From positions 6,674,646 through 6,738,645 of the forward strand of contig OZ007514.1 of NCBI GenBank assembly GCA_963931865.1: 64,000 nt of DNA. The letters run 5' to 3'. Each line of letters starts with the position of its first letter. Position 1 is the first letter of the stretch. The position numbers and the translations under genes were made by a program. Source of the DNA: Axinella damicornis (lineage: Eukaryota; Porifera; Demospongiae; Axinellida; Axinellidae). This document shows, one piece after another, positions 53,619-64,000 of the stretch. The notes beneath the pieces are model-generated. The model saw nothing but the letters and a program-made list of their open reading frames with translations, did not search any database and had not been told where the DNA came from.

Positions 53619-56600
53619 AAAGTACAGACATCCAACCAATACACTTGCTATGCAACATGTTGTCTTCTGCTCCGTAAAATGGCAGATGTAAGTTGGATCG
53701 TGTGTGACATGGCAGCGATGCGGTTCGTTTGGTCAGTTGAAGCTTCATGTGGCCATTTGAAGCTCTACTAGTTAAACTTGTACTTTGGTGGTCAGGAGAA
53801 TCCAAACTAGTGCTAGATAATCTCATTCACTGTTCATAGTGCGCACTCCAATAACATAACTGAAAAGGTAACTGTCATTGGTGACTGGTAACGAAGGGAA
53901 GGACTGGGTGTGAGTCCGACATGTGTCTACGTCTTCAAGGGGAAATGAAAACAGGCTTCACTGCAAGAAATGGAGGGTTGATTCAAGTGGGTTGCCTCAG
54001 TTGCAACTGTTGTTTACCCACATTAGTATGAATAGCTTTTGCCCCACGAACCACAACTAGCTATAGCCAATAGCTGATACATGAATATGGTAACTTAATT
54101 CCAATTACACATCATGAATATTTTCCTTACCATCATGTGACTATTGTATCCAGATGGCCCAACATCATGAATGTTACTGCACTCTGCCACCAATATAAAG
54201 AATTATACGTAGATGCTATAAAAATATTATTTGCTGCAATTATTGGCTTCTCTTAATTATTGTTCAGATGCAAGCAATGCAATTGGATACCCCGTCTTAA
54301 GGATGGTACACTTGCAGACACTTTCCGTGATTCATAAGTCATAGCATGACTCAGCTAAAGCAAAATTCAGTTAGGACAGCCAGTCCATGCAGCCAACCCC
54401 ATGCATCACCACCACAACGTACACCTCCTCTTACTGACTATCTGTTCGCTGATCATGAGGTTCCAGATACCTCTGAAAATGTGATGGCCACAGACACAGC
54501 TTAAAATTTCCGTTTCGTATGTTTGTAGAAAGTACAGACATCTAACCAATACACTTGCTATGTTGTCTTCTGCTCTGTAAAATGGCAGATGTAAGTTGGG
54601 TTTTGTGTGACATGGCAGCGATGCAGTTCGTTTGGCCAGTTGAAGCTTCATGCGGCCAGTTGAAGCTCTACAAATATTTAAACTTGTACTTTGGTGGTCA
54701 GCAGAATCCAAACTAGTGCTAGATAATCTCATTCACTGTTCATAGTGCGCACTCCAATAACATAACTGAAAAGGTAACTGTCATTGGTGACTGGTAACGA
54801 ATGGAAGGACTGGGTGTGAGTCCGACATGTGTCTACGTCTTCAGGGGGAAATGAAAAGAAGCTTCACTGCAAGAAATGGAGGGTTGATTCAAGTGGGTTG
54901 CCCTAGTTGCAACTGTTGTTTACCCACATTAGTATGGATAGCTTTTGCCCCACGAACCACAACTAGCTAGCCAATAGCTGATACATGAATAATATTATGG
55001 TAACTTAATTCCAATTACACATCATGAATATTTTCCTTACCATCATGTGACTATTGTACCCAGATGGCCCAACATCATGAATGTTACTGCACTCTGCCAC
55101 CAATTTATACGTAGATGCTATAAAAATATTATTTGCTGCAATTATTGGCTTCTCTTAATATTGTTCAGATGCAAGCGATGCAATTGGATACCCTGTCTTA
55201 AGGATGGTACACTTGCAGACATGATTGAAGAAAACCCCCATACAGACACTTTCTGTGATTCGTAAGTCATCTCTACAATCAGCATGACTCAGCTAAAGCA
55301 AAATTCAGTTAGGACAGCCAGTCCATGCAGCCAACCCCATGCATCACCACCACAATATACACATCCTCTTAAAGACTAGCTGTTCGCTGATTATGGGGTT
55401 CCAGATACCTCTGATGGCCACGGACAGAGCTTAAAATTTCCGTTTTGTACGTCTTCGTCCTGGGGCTTCTTGTGAAGTCACAGCATGCATCCATCAAGAT
55501 TGCCAAAAACCGAGAACGTATACGGCCTATTTCAGGCCGGCCATTTCGTGGAATTAAAGATTTCCAGTATACAGTATGAGCGTAGCAAACAGTTTGGAGC
55601 ATAATCATAATTTCGGTTTTGGTGGTTTAGTGTTTACACACCCAGGGCTTAACTCTCAGTGTGTAAAACTAAACCACCAAAACTAATTGATGCTGTACCT
55701 AAAGCAAATTGAATTCAGAGATCCAGCTTGCACTGCTCTAGCCTTAACAGGCGCAGAGGAAGGGGAGAGAGTGCCTGGTATCCACTGTTTGTGCATGCAC
55801 TTAATTATTACATAAACCAGTCAACACTCGAATGAAAACTCGCACGTCAGTACAATCATTATTTGACGTTGAAATTTTTTTGTGTTTTAATTTTCGTAGC
55901 TATGCAGTATCGATGAAAATTAATTACGGCGAAAATTTCCCGATCGCGGTAGTGTATCATCTTCCTTTAAGCAATCAGCAACATACATTGGCATGCAAAC
56001 AGGCAGGTTTTTTCCCAAGCACTATAGACATGAACGCAGTTGTCAGATGCTGACTGCTGCGTCCATGCAGGTCTGCTACAAACATGGGCTTCAGTAGTGC
56101 ATGCACTACTGAAGTACATGTAATTATGAGGTAACTACATCTAGTCTCGTTCCCAGACCCAAACAACCCCAGGGAAGATCGCTACTGCAAGCGATCTTCG
56201 CTGGGGTTGTTTGGGTCTGGGAACGAGACTAAACTACATCTGCGTAGACATTACTTTATGTTGCTAATGTTTGTGCTTAGCTGTGCAGAGCCATTTCGCC
56301 AGCTGATAGATGCAGGGTTGTGCAAAATTGTGGAAATAAAGACCCACAAAATACTGGCCTTCAGGCTTGTCTATCCATCTCAACTGGAGTCTACGATGCA
56401 TAGTGCGATTAAGAAATGGATCGCAGCAAAGATTCTAAATCCACTGGCCATGGAACAGGAAATCTACATCTGTTCGGAGTGTGGGGACCCTTGTGAATTA
56501 ACGAAGGATGTGGTGGGGGACACGAATGTGCGCTGCAACAAGTGAGCAAACCTTCAAGTGTAATGGTCTAAGGGTCACTGTGAACATAAAGCTAGCAATA

Positions 56601-59600
56601 ACAGGAGCCCATATTAAAAACGAGAAGCAGCATCCAACTTAGCTAGCATTACTAGCAACAGAACAAGTTCAGTCAAACAGCAGCAACCTATAGCTAACCG
56701 TGCCCTTGTTTGGAACATCAAGAGCCAGCCTTCCTAAATAGGTGTTGGCCAGCCTGTTGGTTCGTGAATTTTAAACACTTTGAGCTTTCGAGTGGCAACC
56801 GCACTCCTGGTAGCCCCGGTTCCGTCTCGCCGTAGCGCATGCTAAGCATCAGTCGATCGCTAGCAATGGAGGCCAAATGGAAGACATGAAATTATTACAG
56901 CGCTCACAACTTCGCTAGCACGGTGAGTTTCGGCACGTAAGCGTCAGTGAACGACAGCAATCACGGCCGTGTGGTCAGGATCTTCATATGAGCTGTACTG
57001 GCAACGAAAGTCGAACAGAGCACTCGAGCAATGGCGGCCGACGGCACAACAAAAGCGCTTGTATTTCGATCCACCACCAAGGTGAGTTTCACCACAATTA
57101 TTGTGCGGTAGTGTCACTGCATGATAGCGATCACAACGGTGTAGTCAGAATCTCTGTAGACCTTTCCTGTGTGCTGTGAGGTTTGATTAATTACACGGCA
57201 CGATTTTCCCCCTATACTAGTACCAGGAGTGTAATAGTGTGACCACAGTACAGATTCCCACTTGTTGTAGGCAACAACAAGCACTATTATTGCAGACTTG
57301 TTCTCGTAGTTGGACGCTCCTTCTCGTTATGGGACTCCTGATTATAATTATGCTACCAAATTTAACACCATAACTTTATTCAATTTCTCTTCAGTTGTGT
57401 ACTCAAATGGAAGCTCAGTGGACCTACAACAGTAAGGAATACCTTCTGACCTCTGATTAGAGTTGTTTCTGAGTTAACGAATCCTTTTAGTGAAGATTTC
57501 AATAATTAGCATGTAACCTTTTGTTACTTATAGCTATGTGAACCTCAACGAATCACTTGCCTCGGGATATCAATCACATGGCTGTACTTTAAATCTCATA
57601 GAATTTAAGCGTGCATGTGCATGTGTGTGTGTGTGATGGAAGTGGAATATTCAGGGGGTTAGACCAGACTACTGACTGACATGTGCAACATTCGTACTCA
57701 GAGATCTGCGACCTTCGTAGCTACTTAGAAATCCTTATGTAGTGGCCCACGACCTTTGTACTTATCCCGGGTGAGGTGCCACATAGAGGACTTTGCGGTA
57801 ATTTTTCCCTGACATTGTACATTTCATATGTCGTGCTGCAAATTACTCGCAGCTCTTAATCAATAACACGATACACAAATGAGTAAACAATGAACCAGTG
57901 GCGGATCTAGGGGGGATCTAGGGGTGCGAGCGAACCCCCCTTTTGACCCTTGTTAACATAAACTACTTGTATTATTGTAGCTGTGGTTGGTATCCCCCAC
58001 ACATCGATACAGGCTTACTGGTTACTTAGTCAATCTTCTTTGCGTCTGGGAACGTGTCCAGAATGCATAGAGATGCTACGAGAGCGCTTCCTGATCGCTA
58101 AAATGAACACATAAAAAAAATTTCCGTGCTTCACACGGACTGATCACCACTTCGCGGCTCTGCGCACCGCCTTCGGCCGTGCGCTGTGCATGTGCCAAAC
58201 AACCTGCTGAAACCCCCTTTCCAAATTTCTAGATCCGCCACTGTGAACCGACTACTGATGGTGTCTCTGTCGATGGCGACAACAACCACTCACGGACCTA
58301 CCTATTCAATGGCTATAGAGATACTATCGTAGGGGTGACTGCGCATGGCAGCAAAAATTTCTTATTTCTGCCTGATTCCCAGTTCCGGATCCTGCATTGA
58401 AGTTTATCTTACAGCAATGTGTGCTATAGTGCATGCCATCTACACATCTTGCAGAGCACATGGGGTGCTGAACCTGCATGTGTTAAGCATGCATATATAG
58501 ACTGAATCAGCCAGTGTAAGGAGCAATGCTGGACTCACGAAGATGCAAGATGTGCGACACCACTGAACAATACCTATATATCTGAAGGGAATTGTTGCGC
58601 CACACTGTGCTGATGTGAACAGAAGTGAGGGTTTGTAGCAGTGTAGTTGAAGCGAATGAAGCAACTGAAACTACCATATGAGGAAGTTTGTGCCAGAAAA
58701 GGAACTATATCAGATCAAAGGGTAACTGTTTTTCACACTAAAGAGAGGTGCTAACAATAGTTTGAGGTAGCTGCATCTAGTACTGTATGTATAGTAAAAC
58801 TTCATTATGCCAAACTACCCAAAAATGACGGACCTAAATAAGCTTGCTACCTTGTGAAACCAGTGCTACTGGAATCTATAAGCTGTAGGCTTCCTTGGGA
58901 GGGGCGGGCAAATGTGATGCAGTAGTCTAGTAGACATTCATAGCCAGTTTCTTTGGATAGGTACAAGAAGTGAAGTGCTTCAAGTACATTAAGTCTATTG
59001 GAGTGGTTGTAAGCCTTCATATATACTGCTGTTTTGACGGAACAGAACAATGGCTGAGTGTTGCATAACTAGTATGGGTACACTCAGCAGGAGCTATACA
59101 TGACTGTGGTACCAGGGCAAACTTGTCAGCATTCAAATATCAACCTTGAATACCATTTTTAGGCATTTTAGTCCACTCTTTTCAGGGAAACAGTGTATGT
59201 GCCTGTCATCGAACTGCTAATTTCCCCACTATGGGTGTGAATAGCAATTTTCCTCCAACTTCCTCATATGTTAGCTAAATAGTACTCTGCTGTATAAGTA
59301 AACAATGAATGGTTGACTAAAATTACTTATAGACATAATCAACCAAACCATTGCCACTTCAATGAATGTTGTACTAAATCATTACTGTTATACAGTAGCT
59401 ACCACTGCACGTTGATGACATAAATTATTGCTTGTGTTTATTGTCATTCGCTTCTCTTGCAGGTTCAATTCAGATGTGCGCGATGCTATGGGGTAATCAG
59501 CATAGATCATCATATGGATGATATGCGCACAAAAGAAAGGATAATCGCTGGTGGCATTTTTTGTGGCGCGTAAGTAAAGTGGTAGCATATAACGTGCTGT

Positions 59601-62059
59601 AACTTGGAGTATAAGTATGATGTGTCATGGGCTTATACCGTAGTTTATAATTATTGTACCTTAACTTGGAATAGAAGTATGGTGAGTCATGGGAAATGGG
59701 ATCCCCCAATATGGGGACCCTGCATGGGGACCCTCTGTCCCCATTTTCCTGGGAGTAATGGGACCCCTTAGTAAAGGGGATTGCTGTCTGTTTGTCTGTT
59801 ACAACTTTAGCTGCAGCATCGTTCATTCCCATGCTCAAACTAAGGTACGAACAGCTTTGTATATGGTATTCACTCGATTTGTAATTATCATAAAACTGCT
59901 TCATTCAGAAGTTATGGCATCATTTACTTACCGCGACAGTTTCCCGTGCTATTGCAGCAACCATTCATTTGACAGAGGCCTCTATGAAAGGCTGGAATAT
60001 GAGTCAATGCAAGGCAGTAAGCTCTTTCAGCGACTCTGCATGTCTTTCACATACGTATAGCATTTGTCAATATACTTCTCCATTATGCACGACAAACACG
60101 CATGCATGTTACACTGACGTGGGCCAGACTGTTACAGATGTGTATATACATGTTGAGTAAGATGCAAAGCTACGCATAATTATGTACTAGTTGCTGCTAG
60201 TTAATTGCGAGTATAATAGATAGCTACCAAGAATCATTGTAGCTACCCACTTGAAGCAGTTTAAAATAATCAGCATGTTAGAATCATCTTCTAGCTAGGT
60301 GAGGGAATGCATGTAAACAATGGCACTTCATACCACTAGCCTTTCTATGTAACTGTTCTATTTTCACATCACTTAGCAATTCAGTTTGTTAGCCTCATTC
60401 CCAGGTTCTCCGGACGAAAAGCTGGGTGGAGCCTGGGAACGAGGCTATCAGTTTGTTACATTCTCAATTCCATTCGCCAATGCATTCACCCAATACACAC
60501 AAATGAACTGCTGATCACCATGTTGCTGCATTTGTTAGCATGACTCCATTGCACCAACAGTTTTGCTCTTCTGTGCTTCACATGGGTACTTGTATTCAGG
60601 AAAATGGGTTTGAGAAGTAGTTGTTCATGTACATGTACTTGTAATTGATGGGTATACTTATAATTATATATTCTGAGTTTATGGTATGCTGCAAGTATTT
60701 CAGCTGATGGGAACATATGCTAGCTAGCTCTGTGACAGCACCACATTGTGCAACAACTCTAGTCTCCACGTGCTGTTCTGTAGCATTAGTGTGTCCCAGC
60801 AGTGTCACAATTAACACACAGTCATGCAATTTGTGGAAAGTATACAAATGCCATAGGCTCCTTAGTACGGATTCCCACTTGAAACTAGGAAAATCAAATT
60901 TGCTAGGACACTGAGTTGATCAAATGCGGTATTTTGCTGTCATTTTAAGGAATCGATAACATACCTTGGCATGTACAGGAACAGGCAGATTTTTGTAGCT
61001 GTTCTATGTCCAGGTGCCGACTGCTGTGCATGAGTTTATAGCTAATTATTTGGAGCGTACCTGAAGGCATAAAGTAAAAAGGGAACCATAACGTGGGCAC
61101 AACCTATTATGTCCCAACTTGTTTATAGACATTTATGAACAGTTATCAACAATTCCAGTCATTATATAGTTCTGCAACTCGTGGGTAAGACCTGATAGCA
61201 TGATTATATTACACACAGTGTAGCTACAGGGGTGAGGCATGCAGCATTAGTAACTACAAAAGACACCAGTGGCGGAAATCTAGCGTGGTACCACTGAACA
61301 GGCATTTCTGAATATTAACTTCCATGATCGTAGCTAGGCAATAACAGTTCAGAATAGATGCAAAACAATCCACAGACCAGCAAGCAGCTGCAGCTAATTA
61401 GGTTACCATGGTAACAATGTTTACGTTAAAATTTAATTTTCAACTGAAACTTTATGATTGTTGCTAACCTTTGGGGTGTCACTAATCACTGGACTGAAAC
61501 TGGACTGGACTGGACTGGACTGGACTCCATGGACTCACTCAAAATTACTTTTCAGGCCTTTTCAGCGTAGGACTGAAGCTTAACATGCTTCTTCGCTTAT
61601 GCATTCGCTATAGTCACTTACTTAGCCCGCTGAAGCATTTTTCAGTCTTCCTCGAGTCAGTAGAGCCTGAGGTCAAAGGTCACTTGCATATTTAATATTT
61701 AATGAGCTTCAATGAAAACTGTATAAGAGCATTTATTTGTGCAGAAACCAAACACCAGTCTTTTGCTGAAGCATAGGAAACAAATAATAATATTCCTCTA
61801 TCATCTACGACTGTGACCAAAGCTCATTGTTGAAGACCTGAAAAATGCCCCAGCAGGCTAAGCAAGCGACTATACCGAATGCCTAAGCAAATAAGCATGT
61901 TTAGCTTCTGTCCTATGCCGAAAAGGCCTGAAAAGAATTTTGAGTGAGTCCAGTCCAGTCCAGTCCAGTTCAGTCCAGTGATTAGTGACACCCTAACCTT
62001 TGTGCTTTAGGTGTGCAGTCTCATTTCGCCGCCAGATTAGTGAGGGAAAGTATCATCAA
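53619..62059 (+). CDS. Unrecognised cysteine-rich (zinc-ribbon-like) multi-exon gene
   Basis: Inferred exons with matching phases: 53619-53687, 55169-55261, 55900-56006, 56289-56541, 59474-59569 and 62011-62059. Product fragments: MQHVVFCSVKWQ, CKRCNWIPCLKDGTLADM, YAVSMKINYGENFPIAVVYH, FRQLIDAGLCKIVEIKTHKI, IYICSECGDPCEL, RCNKCARCYGVISIDHH, GGIFCGACAVSFRRQ. Repeated CxxC pairs suggest zinc binding. No family recognised. The exon at 56289-56541 (84 codons) is the most secure; the donor at 56006 is weak. 5' exons are not identified. A terminal exon may be 62767-62864. Confidence 0.5.
54269..54336 (+). pseudogene. Decayed first copy of the CxxC exon
   Basis: Counterpart of 55169-55261 with CKQCNWIPRLKDG (one Cys lost), a 24-bp in-frame deletion and the donor changed from GTAAGT to ATAAGT. 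Confidence 0.65.
54529..54590 (+). pseudogene. Frameshifted second copy of the first listed exon
   Basis: Same as 53619-53687 but missing CAACATG, which shifts the frame. Acceptor TTTGTAG and donor GTAAGT remain. Confidence 0.6.
55614..55684. repeat. Palindrome, ~25-bp stem
   Basis: GTTTTGGTGGTTTAGTGTTT...ACACAC pairs with GTGTGTAAAACTAAACCACC...AAAAC. Confidence 0.85.
56142..56231. mobile_element. TAGTCTCG foldback element, 90 bp
   Basis: TAGTCTCGTTCCCAGACCCA...TGGGTCTGGGAACGAGACTA, a nearly perfect hairpin over its full length (AAACAACCCCAG / CTGGGGTTGTTT). Flanked by AACTACATC twice (56133-56141, 56232-56240). In an intron of the cysteine-rich gene. Confidence 0.96.
57031..57081 (+). CDS. 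First-exon-like ORF MAADGTTKALVF
   Basis: ATGGCGGCCGACGG opens 17 codons ending in AAG before a GTGAGT donor, in locally CpG-rich DNA typical of animal 5' exons. A possible second exon is 57395-57431 (LCTQMEAQWTYN) with TCTTCAG acceptor and GTAAGG donor. An imperfect copy of the first-exon region lies just upstream (ATGGAGGCCAAATGG at about 56872, with a GTGAGTTTC donor). Further exons not found. It may be an alternative start of the cysteine-rich gene. Confidence 0.4.
57896..58243. mobile_element. hAT-type MITE, CAGTGGCGGATCTAG ends
   Basis: CAGTGGCGGATCTAGG...CTAGATCCGCCACTG is a classic hAT-like terminus. Flanks both read TGAAC. Internal GTGCTTCACACGGACTGATC and CGCCTTCGGC resemble the 10.4-kb element. 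A solitary CAGTGGCGGAAATCTAG end sits at about 61268. Confidence 0.8.
58260..59470. other. Intronic or intergenic, no gene recognised
   Basis: Short frames on both strands without motifs. It lies between inferred exons of the cysteine-rich gene. Confidence 0.35.
59580..61470. other. Intronic, no further gene recognised
   Basis: Contains one foldback element (60390-60447). Frames such as 59689-60060 show no known motifs; a short near-repeat TGGGGACCCTGCATGGGGAC lies at about 59710. Confidence 0.35.
60390..60447. mobile_element. TAGCCTCA foldback element, 58 bp
   Basis: TAGCCTCATTCCCAGG...CCTGGGAACGAGGCTA flanked by TCAGTTTGT twice (60381-60389, 60448-60456). Confidence 0.95.
61474..61993. 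mobile_element. GGGT...ACCC hairpin element with DR1 motif (copy 3)
   Basis: GGGTGTCACTAATCACTGGA...CCAGTGATTAGTGACACCC, arms with TGGAC runs, CTCAAAATTACTTTTCAGGC and AGGTCAAAGGTCA (61670-61682). Flanked by TAACCTTTG twice (61465-61473, 61994-62002). It sits directly before the CTTTAG acceptor of the exon at 62011. Confidence 0.95.
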
Positions 62060-62766
62060 GTGAGGATAACGAACAGGGAGCAGGAGGTGAATAAACGATT
62101 TGTATTTCCACGTGAATTCGATTCTCTGATTTGCAGGATAGTCAGATTCTAATACACTGAGTGTATGTTTCTCAGTCTCTACTGCTGTACATGTTTCCCA
62201 GTCTCTATATACTGCTGTGCAACTTTGTGGAGCTGAGACTTGAAACTTATAGCTAGCCATGATAATACCTAGCTACATGATTCTGGTCATCAAATGAAGC
62301 CTGTTTTGTTCATAGCTACATCATTAAATTTCTTATAATGGACAAGTATAATTTGTGGGAAGTACTGCAATTTTGTCCTCAGTATTGCATGGAATTGCCA
62401 TAGACTTTCACCACAGAAAATGGTATAATTCCACCATCCTTGACATACAGAGGTACACGAAACTCATAGAATTTCAAGAGCTAGCACTCCTCCATGTTCC
62501 AGACATAGGCCTCAGAGTTTATGTTCAGACCAGACCCTTGCGCATGGCTACACTCGGTCTGGCTTTGCCAGACTGATGGACACCGTGAAAGATGACCTTC
62601 CAGTCGGCAAGTTGGCTTCGTTGGTTCTTTCATTGTGAATTCTATCGGTTGGAGGTTGGCAAGTGGCGATGTCATGATGAATCTATGTTCTCCTTCCCAA
62701 GGCCCAAGACTTGTTTCACTATACAACTCTGATTAAGAAAATAATTACGTGATTACCCTCTGACAG

Positions 62767-62864
62767 ATGTTTTAAATGAGCTCAGCGATGGTGCCATCAC
62801 TGTACCTCCTCTGGAAGACAGTTCCAATTATGGACAGAGTCTGGTTAAAAGAGTTCCGGATTGA
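62767..62864 (+). CDS. Candidate terminal exon
   Basis: After a CTCTGACAG acceptor, VLNELSDGAITVPPLEDSSN then YGQSLVKRVPD and stop (98 nt, phase 1 entry). Looks protein-like and could end the cysteine-rich gene. The linking exon is not established; a frame at 62451-62576 (RYTKLIEFQELALLHVPDIG) is another possibility. Confidence 0.35.
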
Positions 62865-62869
62865 CATGG

Positions 62870-64000
62870 TAGCTACGGAATTATTAGGGACCTTGATGGA
62901 TGTGATCATGTGAATGAGTTGTATAATTATATATTGGGGACCACAATTCCAAGAGGGAAGTAGCTAGGACATGTTATTGACGATGGTGACAGTTTCAAGT
63001 ATAGAGACAACAATTTTCAAGTGACAGTACAGTACTCCAGCTCAGGAGCTCAGAAACCCAGTAGCTATCCCATTGTTTACAACAGACATGTGATGCGAAC
63101 TTCTGTACACTTTCTAAAGAATTTATCTTGCTCAAGTTCCAAACAGATGCAGCATTATAGCTGCAGGGAAAATTAACGACATAGCTATAGCTGCAGCAAA
63201 GCAGTATCACCTATATAACAGACCAATGAGTTTGTGTGCCCTACAGCATAATTATGCTTAATTTGCACATGTTTGGAACAAGATAGGTCAGAAGAAAGTG
63301 GAATATATAGCCTTGTTCCCAGGCCTCCACGTCCAGCTTTTGTCATGCACTTGCAATATATGCGAAAACCCGCTTTTCGAACTGCAAACAAAGCTGGGCA
63401 GCTAAGGAGGCCTGGAACAAGGCCAAGCAGAATACCCAGATAAGTGGGGACTGACTCAAGTGGCTGGTGTTCAGCCCTTGGCGGATTTTGCTAGCATAAT
63501 TTTGGGAAAAATAGGTGCTTCTGAGCATAGTGAATTATGCTGGGGAAAATAGGTACACTTACTGACTCTGATGAGAAAAACAGGCAGTTTGTAAATATTT
63601 GTAATCTTGAAAAACAACGTCAGGTACAGGTTTAGAAGTAGATGTAGGTTACTATATACTAGGCTAGCTACATATTAGCTAGCTACGTAGGCTATAGCTA
63701 GCCTCGTTCCCAGGCCTCCACCCAGAACTACTCAGAAGTATACTGACTAGTAAAACATGTAGCCTGATAGTTTGTTGTTATTGATGCACTGTCACAGTGG
63801 CATTGCTTACTCAGAATCAGTTTTCAAGCGTTTACAAGCATGCATTGATGTGAAATTTTCAGAATCAATGCCAGCATAATTGAGAAAAATAGGTGAGTGA
63901 AAAAGAAAAGTAGGATAACAACAGGAGAAAAAAAGAAAAGAAAAATGGGTAAAAGTTCGAGCAGAATCCGCCAAGGCCTACTGGTGTTCCATTCGAGCAC
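62870..64000. other. No gene recognised; foldback remnants
   Basis: 63308-63424 is a worn TAGCCTTGTTCCCAGGCCTC...GAGGCCTGGAACAAGGCC element without a clean target duplication. A lone TAGCCTCGTTCCCAGGCCTC arm starts at 63699 with no partner inside the window. Two CCTTGGCGGATT/AATCCGCCAAGG arms at about 63477 and 63966 suggest another inverted-repeat element of about 500 bp. Confidence 0.5.

Larger units (their letters stand above)
53590..55452. repeat. Tandem duplication, ~930-bp unit, two copies
   Basis: Unit 1 about 53590-54525, unit 2 about 54526-55452. Shared landmarks: GTAGAAAGTACAGACATC, AAACTTGTACTTTGGTGGTC, GGTTGATTCAAGTGGGTTGC, CCATGCAGCCAACCCCATGC. Each unit holds a copy of two candidate exons of the cysteine-rich gene. 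Confidence 0.93.

Noticed and set aside
22459..60447. Regularly spaced identical 17-mers considered as a CRISPR-like array
   Set aside because: Spacing is irregular and the words occur as inverted pairs with 9-bp flanking duplications: transposon ends, in an animal genome.
10200..64000. tRNA, rRNA or other structured RNA genes
   Set aside because: Many hairpins were seen, but none had tRNA box A/B spacing or rRNA signature words.

Overview
This is an animal genome segment. Genes are intron-bearing with GT-AG splice sites, and there is no operon structure. Conserved products include a TPRG1-like hSac2-type protein, an Atg8-like ubiquitin-fold protein, the mitochondrial complex III assembly factor UQCC1, TKL-type kinases with a Kelch tail and a HECT ubiquitin-ligase fragment. 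Intergenic DNA is packed with foldback elements. The kinase-Kelch, HECT and HIRAN-like content together with compact introns suggests a sponge (demosponge), but that is inference from gene content. No species marker is visible. Only the gene models whose exon phases close (TPRG1-like, Atg8-like, UQCC1 and the large kinase) should be treated as firm.

Layout. 1-5.5 kb: simple and tandem repeats plus one 5'-exon-like ORF. 5.6-7.8 kb (-): intact kinase/coiled-coil/Kelch gene. 11.9-21.9 kb (+): TPRG1-like gene in four exons, with a 720-bp hairpin element and an 850-bp pyrimidine minisatellite in its introns. 19.9-35.4 kb: a tandem segmental duplication (unit A about 19.9-28.3 kb, unit B about 28.3-35.4 kb). 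It duplicated the last two TPRG1-like exons, exon 1 of the Atg8-like gene, a HIRAN-like relic, a VNTR and a minus-strand gene; a HECT fragment remains only at the end of unit A. 35.4-37 kb: a Kelch scrap, a pogo-like transposase relic and a SHOCT-like tail. 38.9-40.2 kb (+): last two exons of the Atg8-like gene. 41.1-44 kb (-): UQCC1, convergent with it. 45-49.5 kb: foldback and palindromic elements. 49.9-53 kb (+): tandem pair of truncated kinase paralogues, the second with a broken DFG motif. 53.6-62.9 kb (+): an unrecognised cysteine-rich gene whose 5' part is itself tandemly duplicated.

The dominant theme is mobile DNA. Two foldback families with 9-bp target duplications occur here. One has termini TAGCCTCGTTCCCAGGC (or TAGTCTCG...) and at least ten copies with readable target duplications. 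The other has termini GGGT...ACCC and three copies, each carrying a perfect nuclear-receptor DR1 motif (AGGTCAAAGGTCA), overlapping a CACGTG E-box in two of them. Because the segmental and kinase duplications provide pre-insertion sites, several insertions can be dated as younger than the duplications directly from the sequence.
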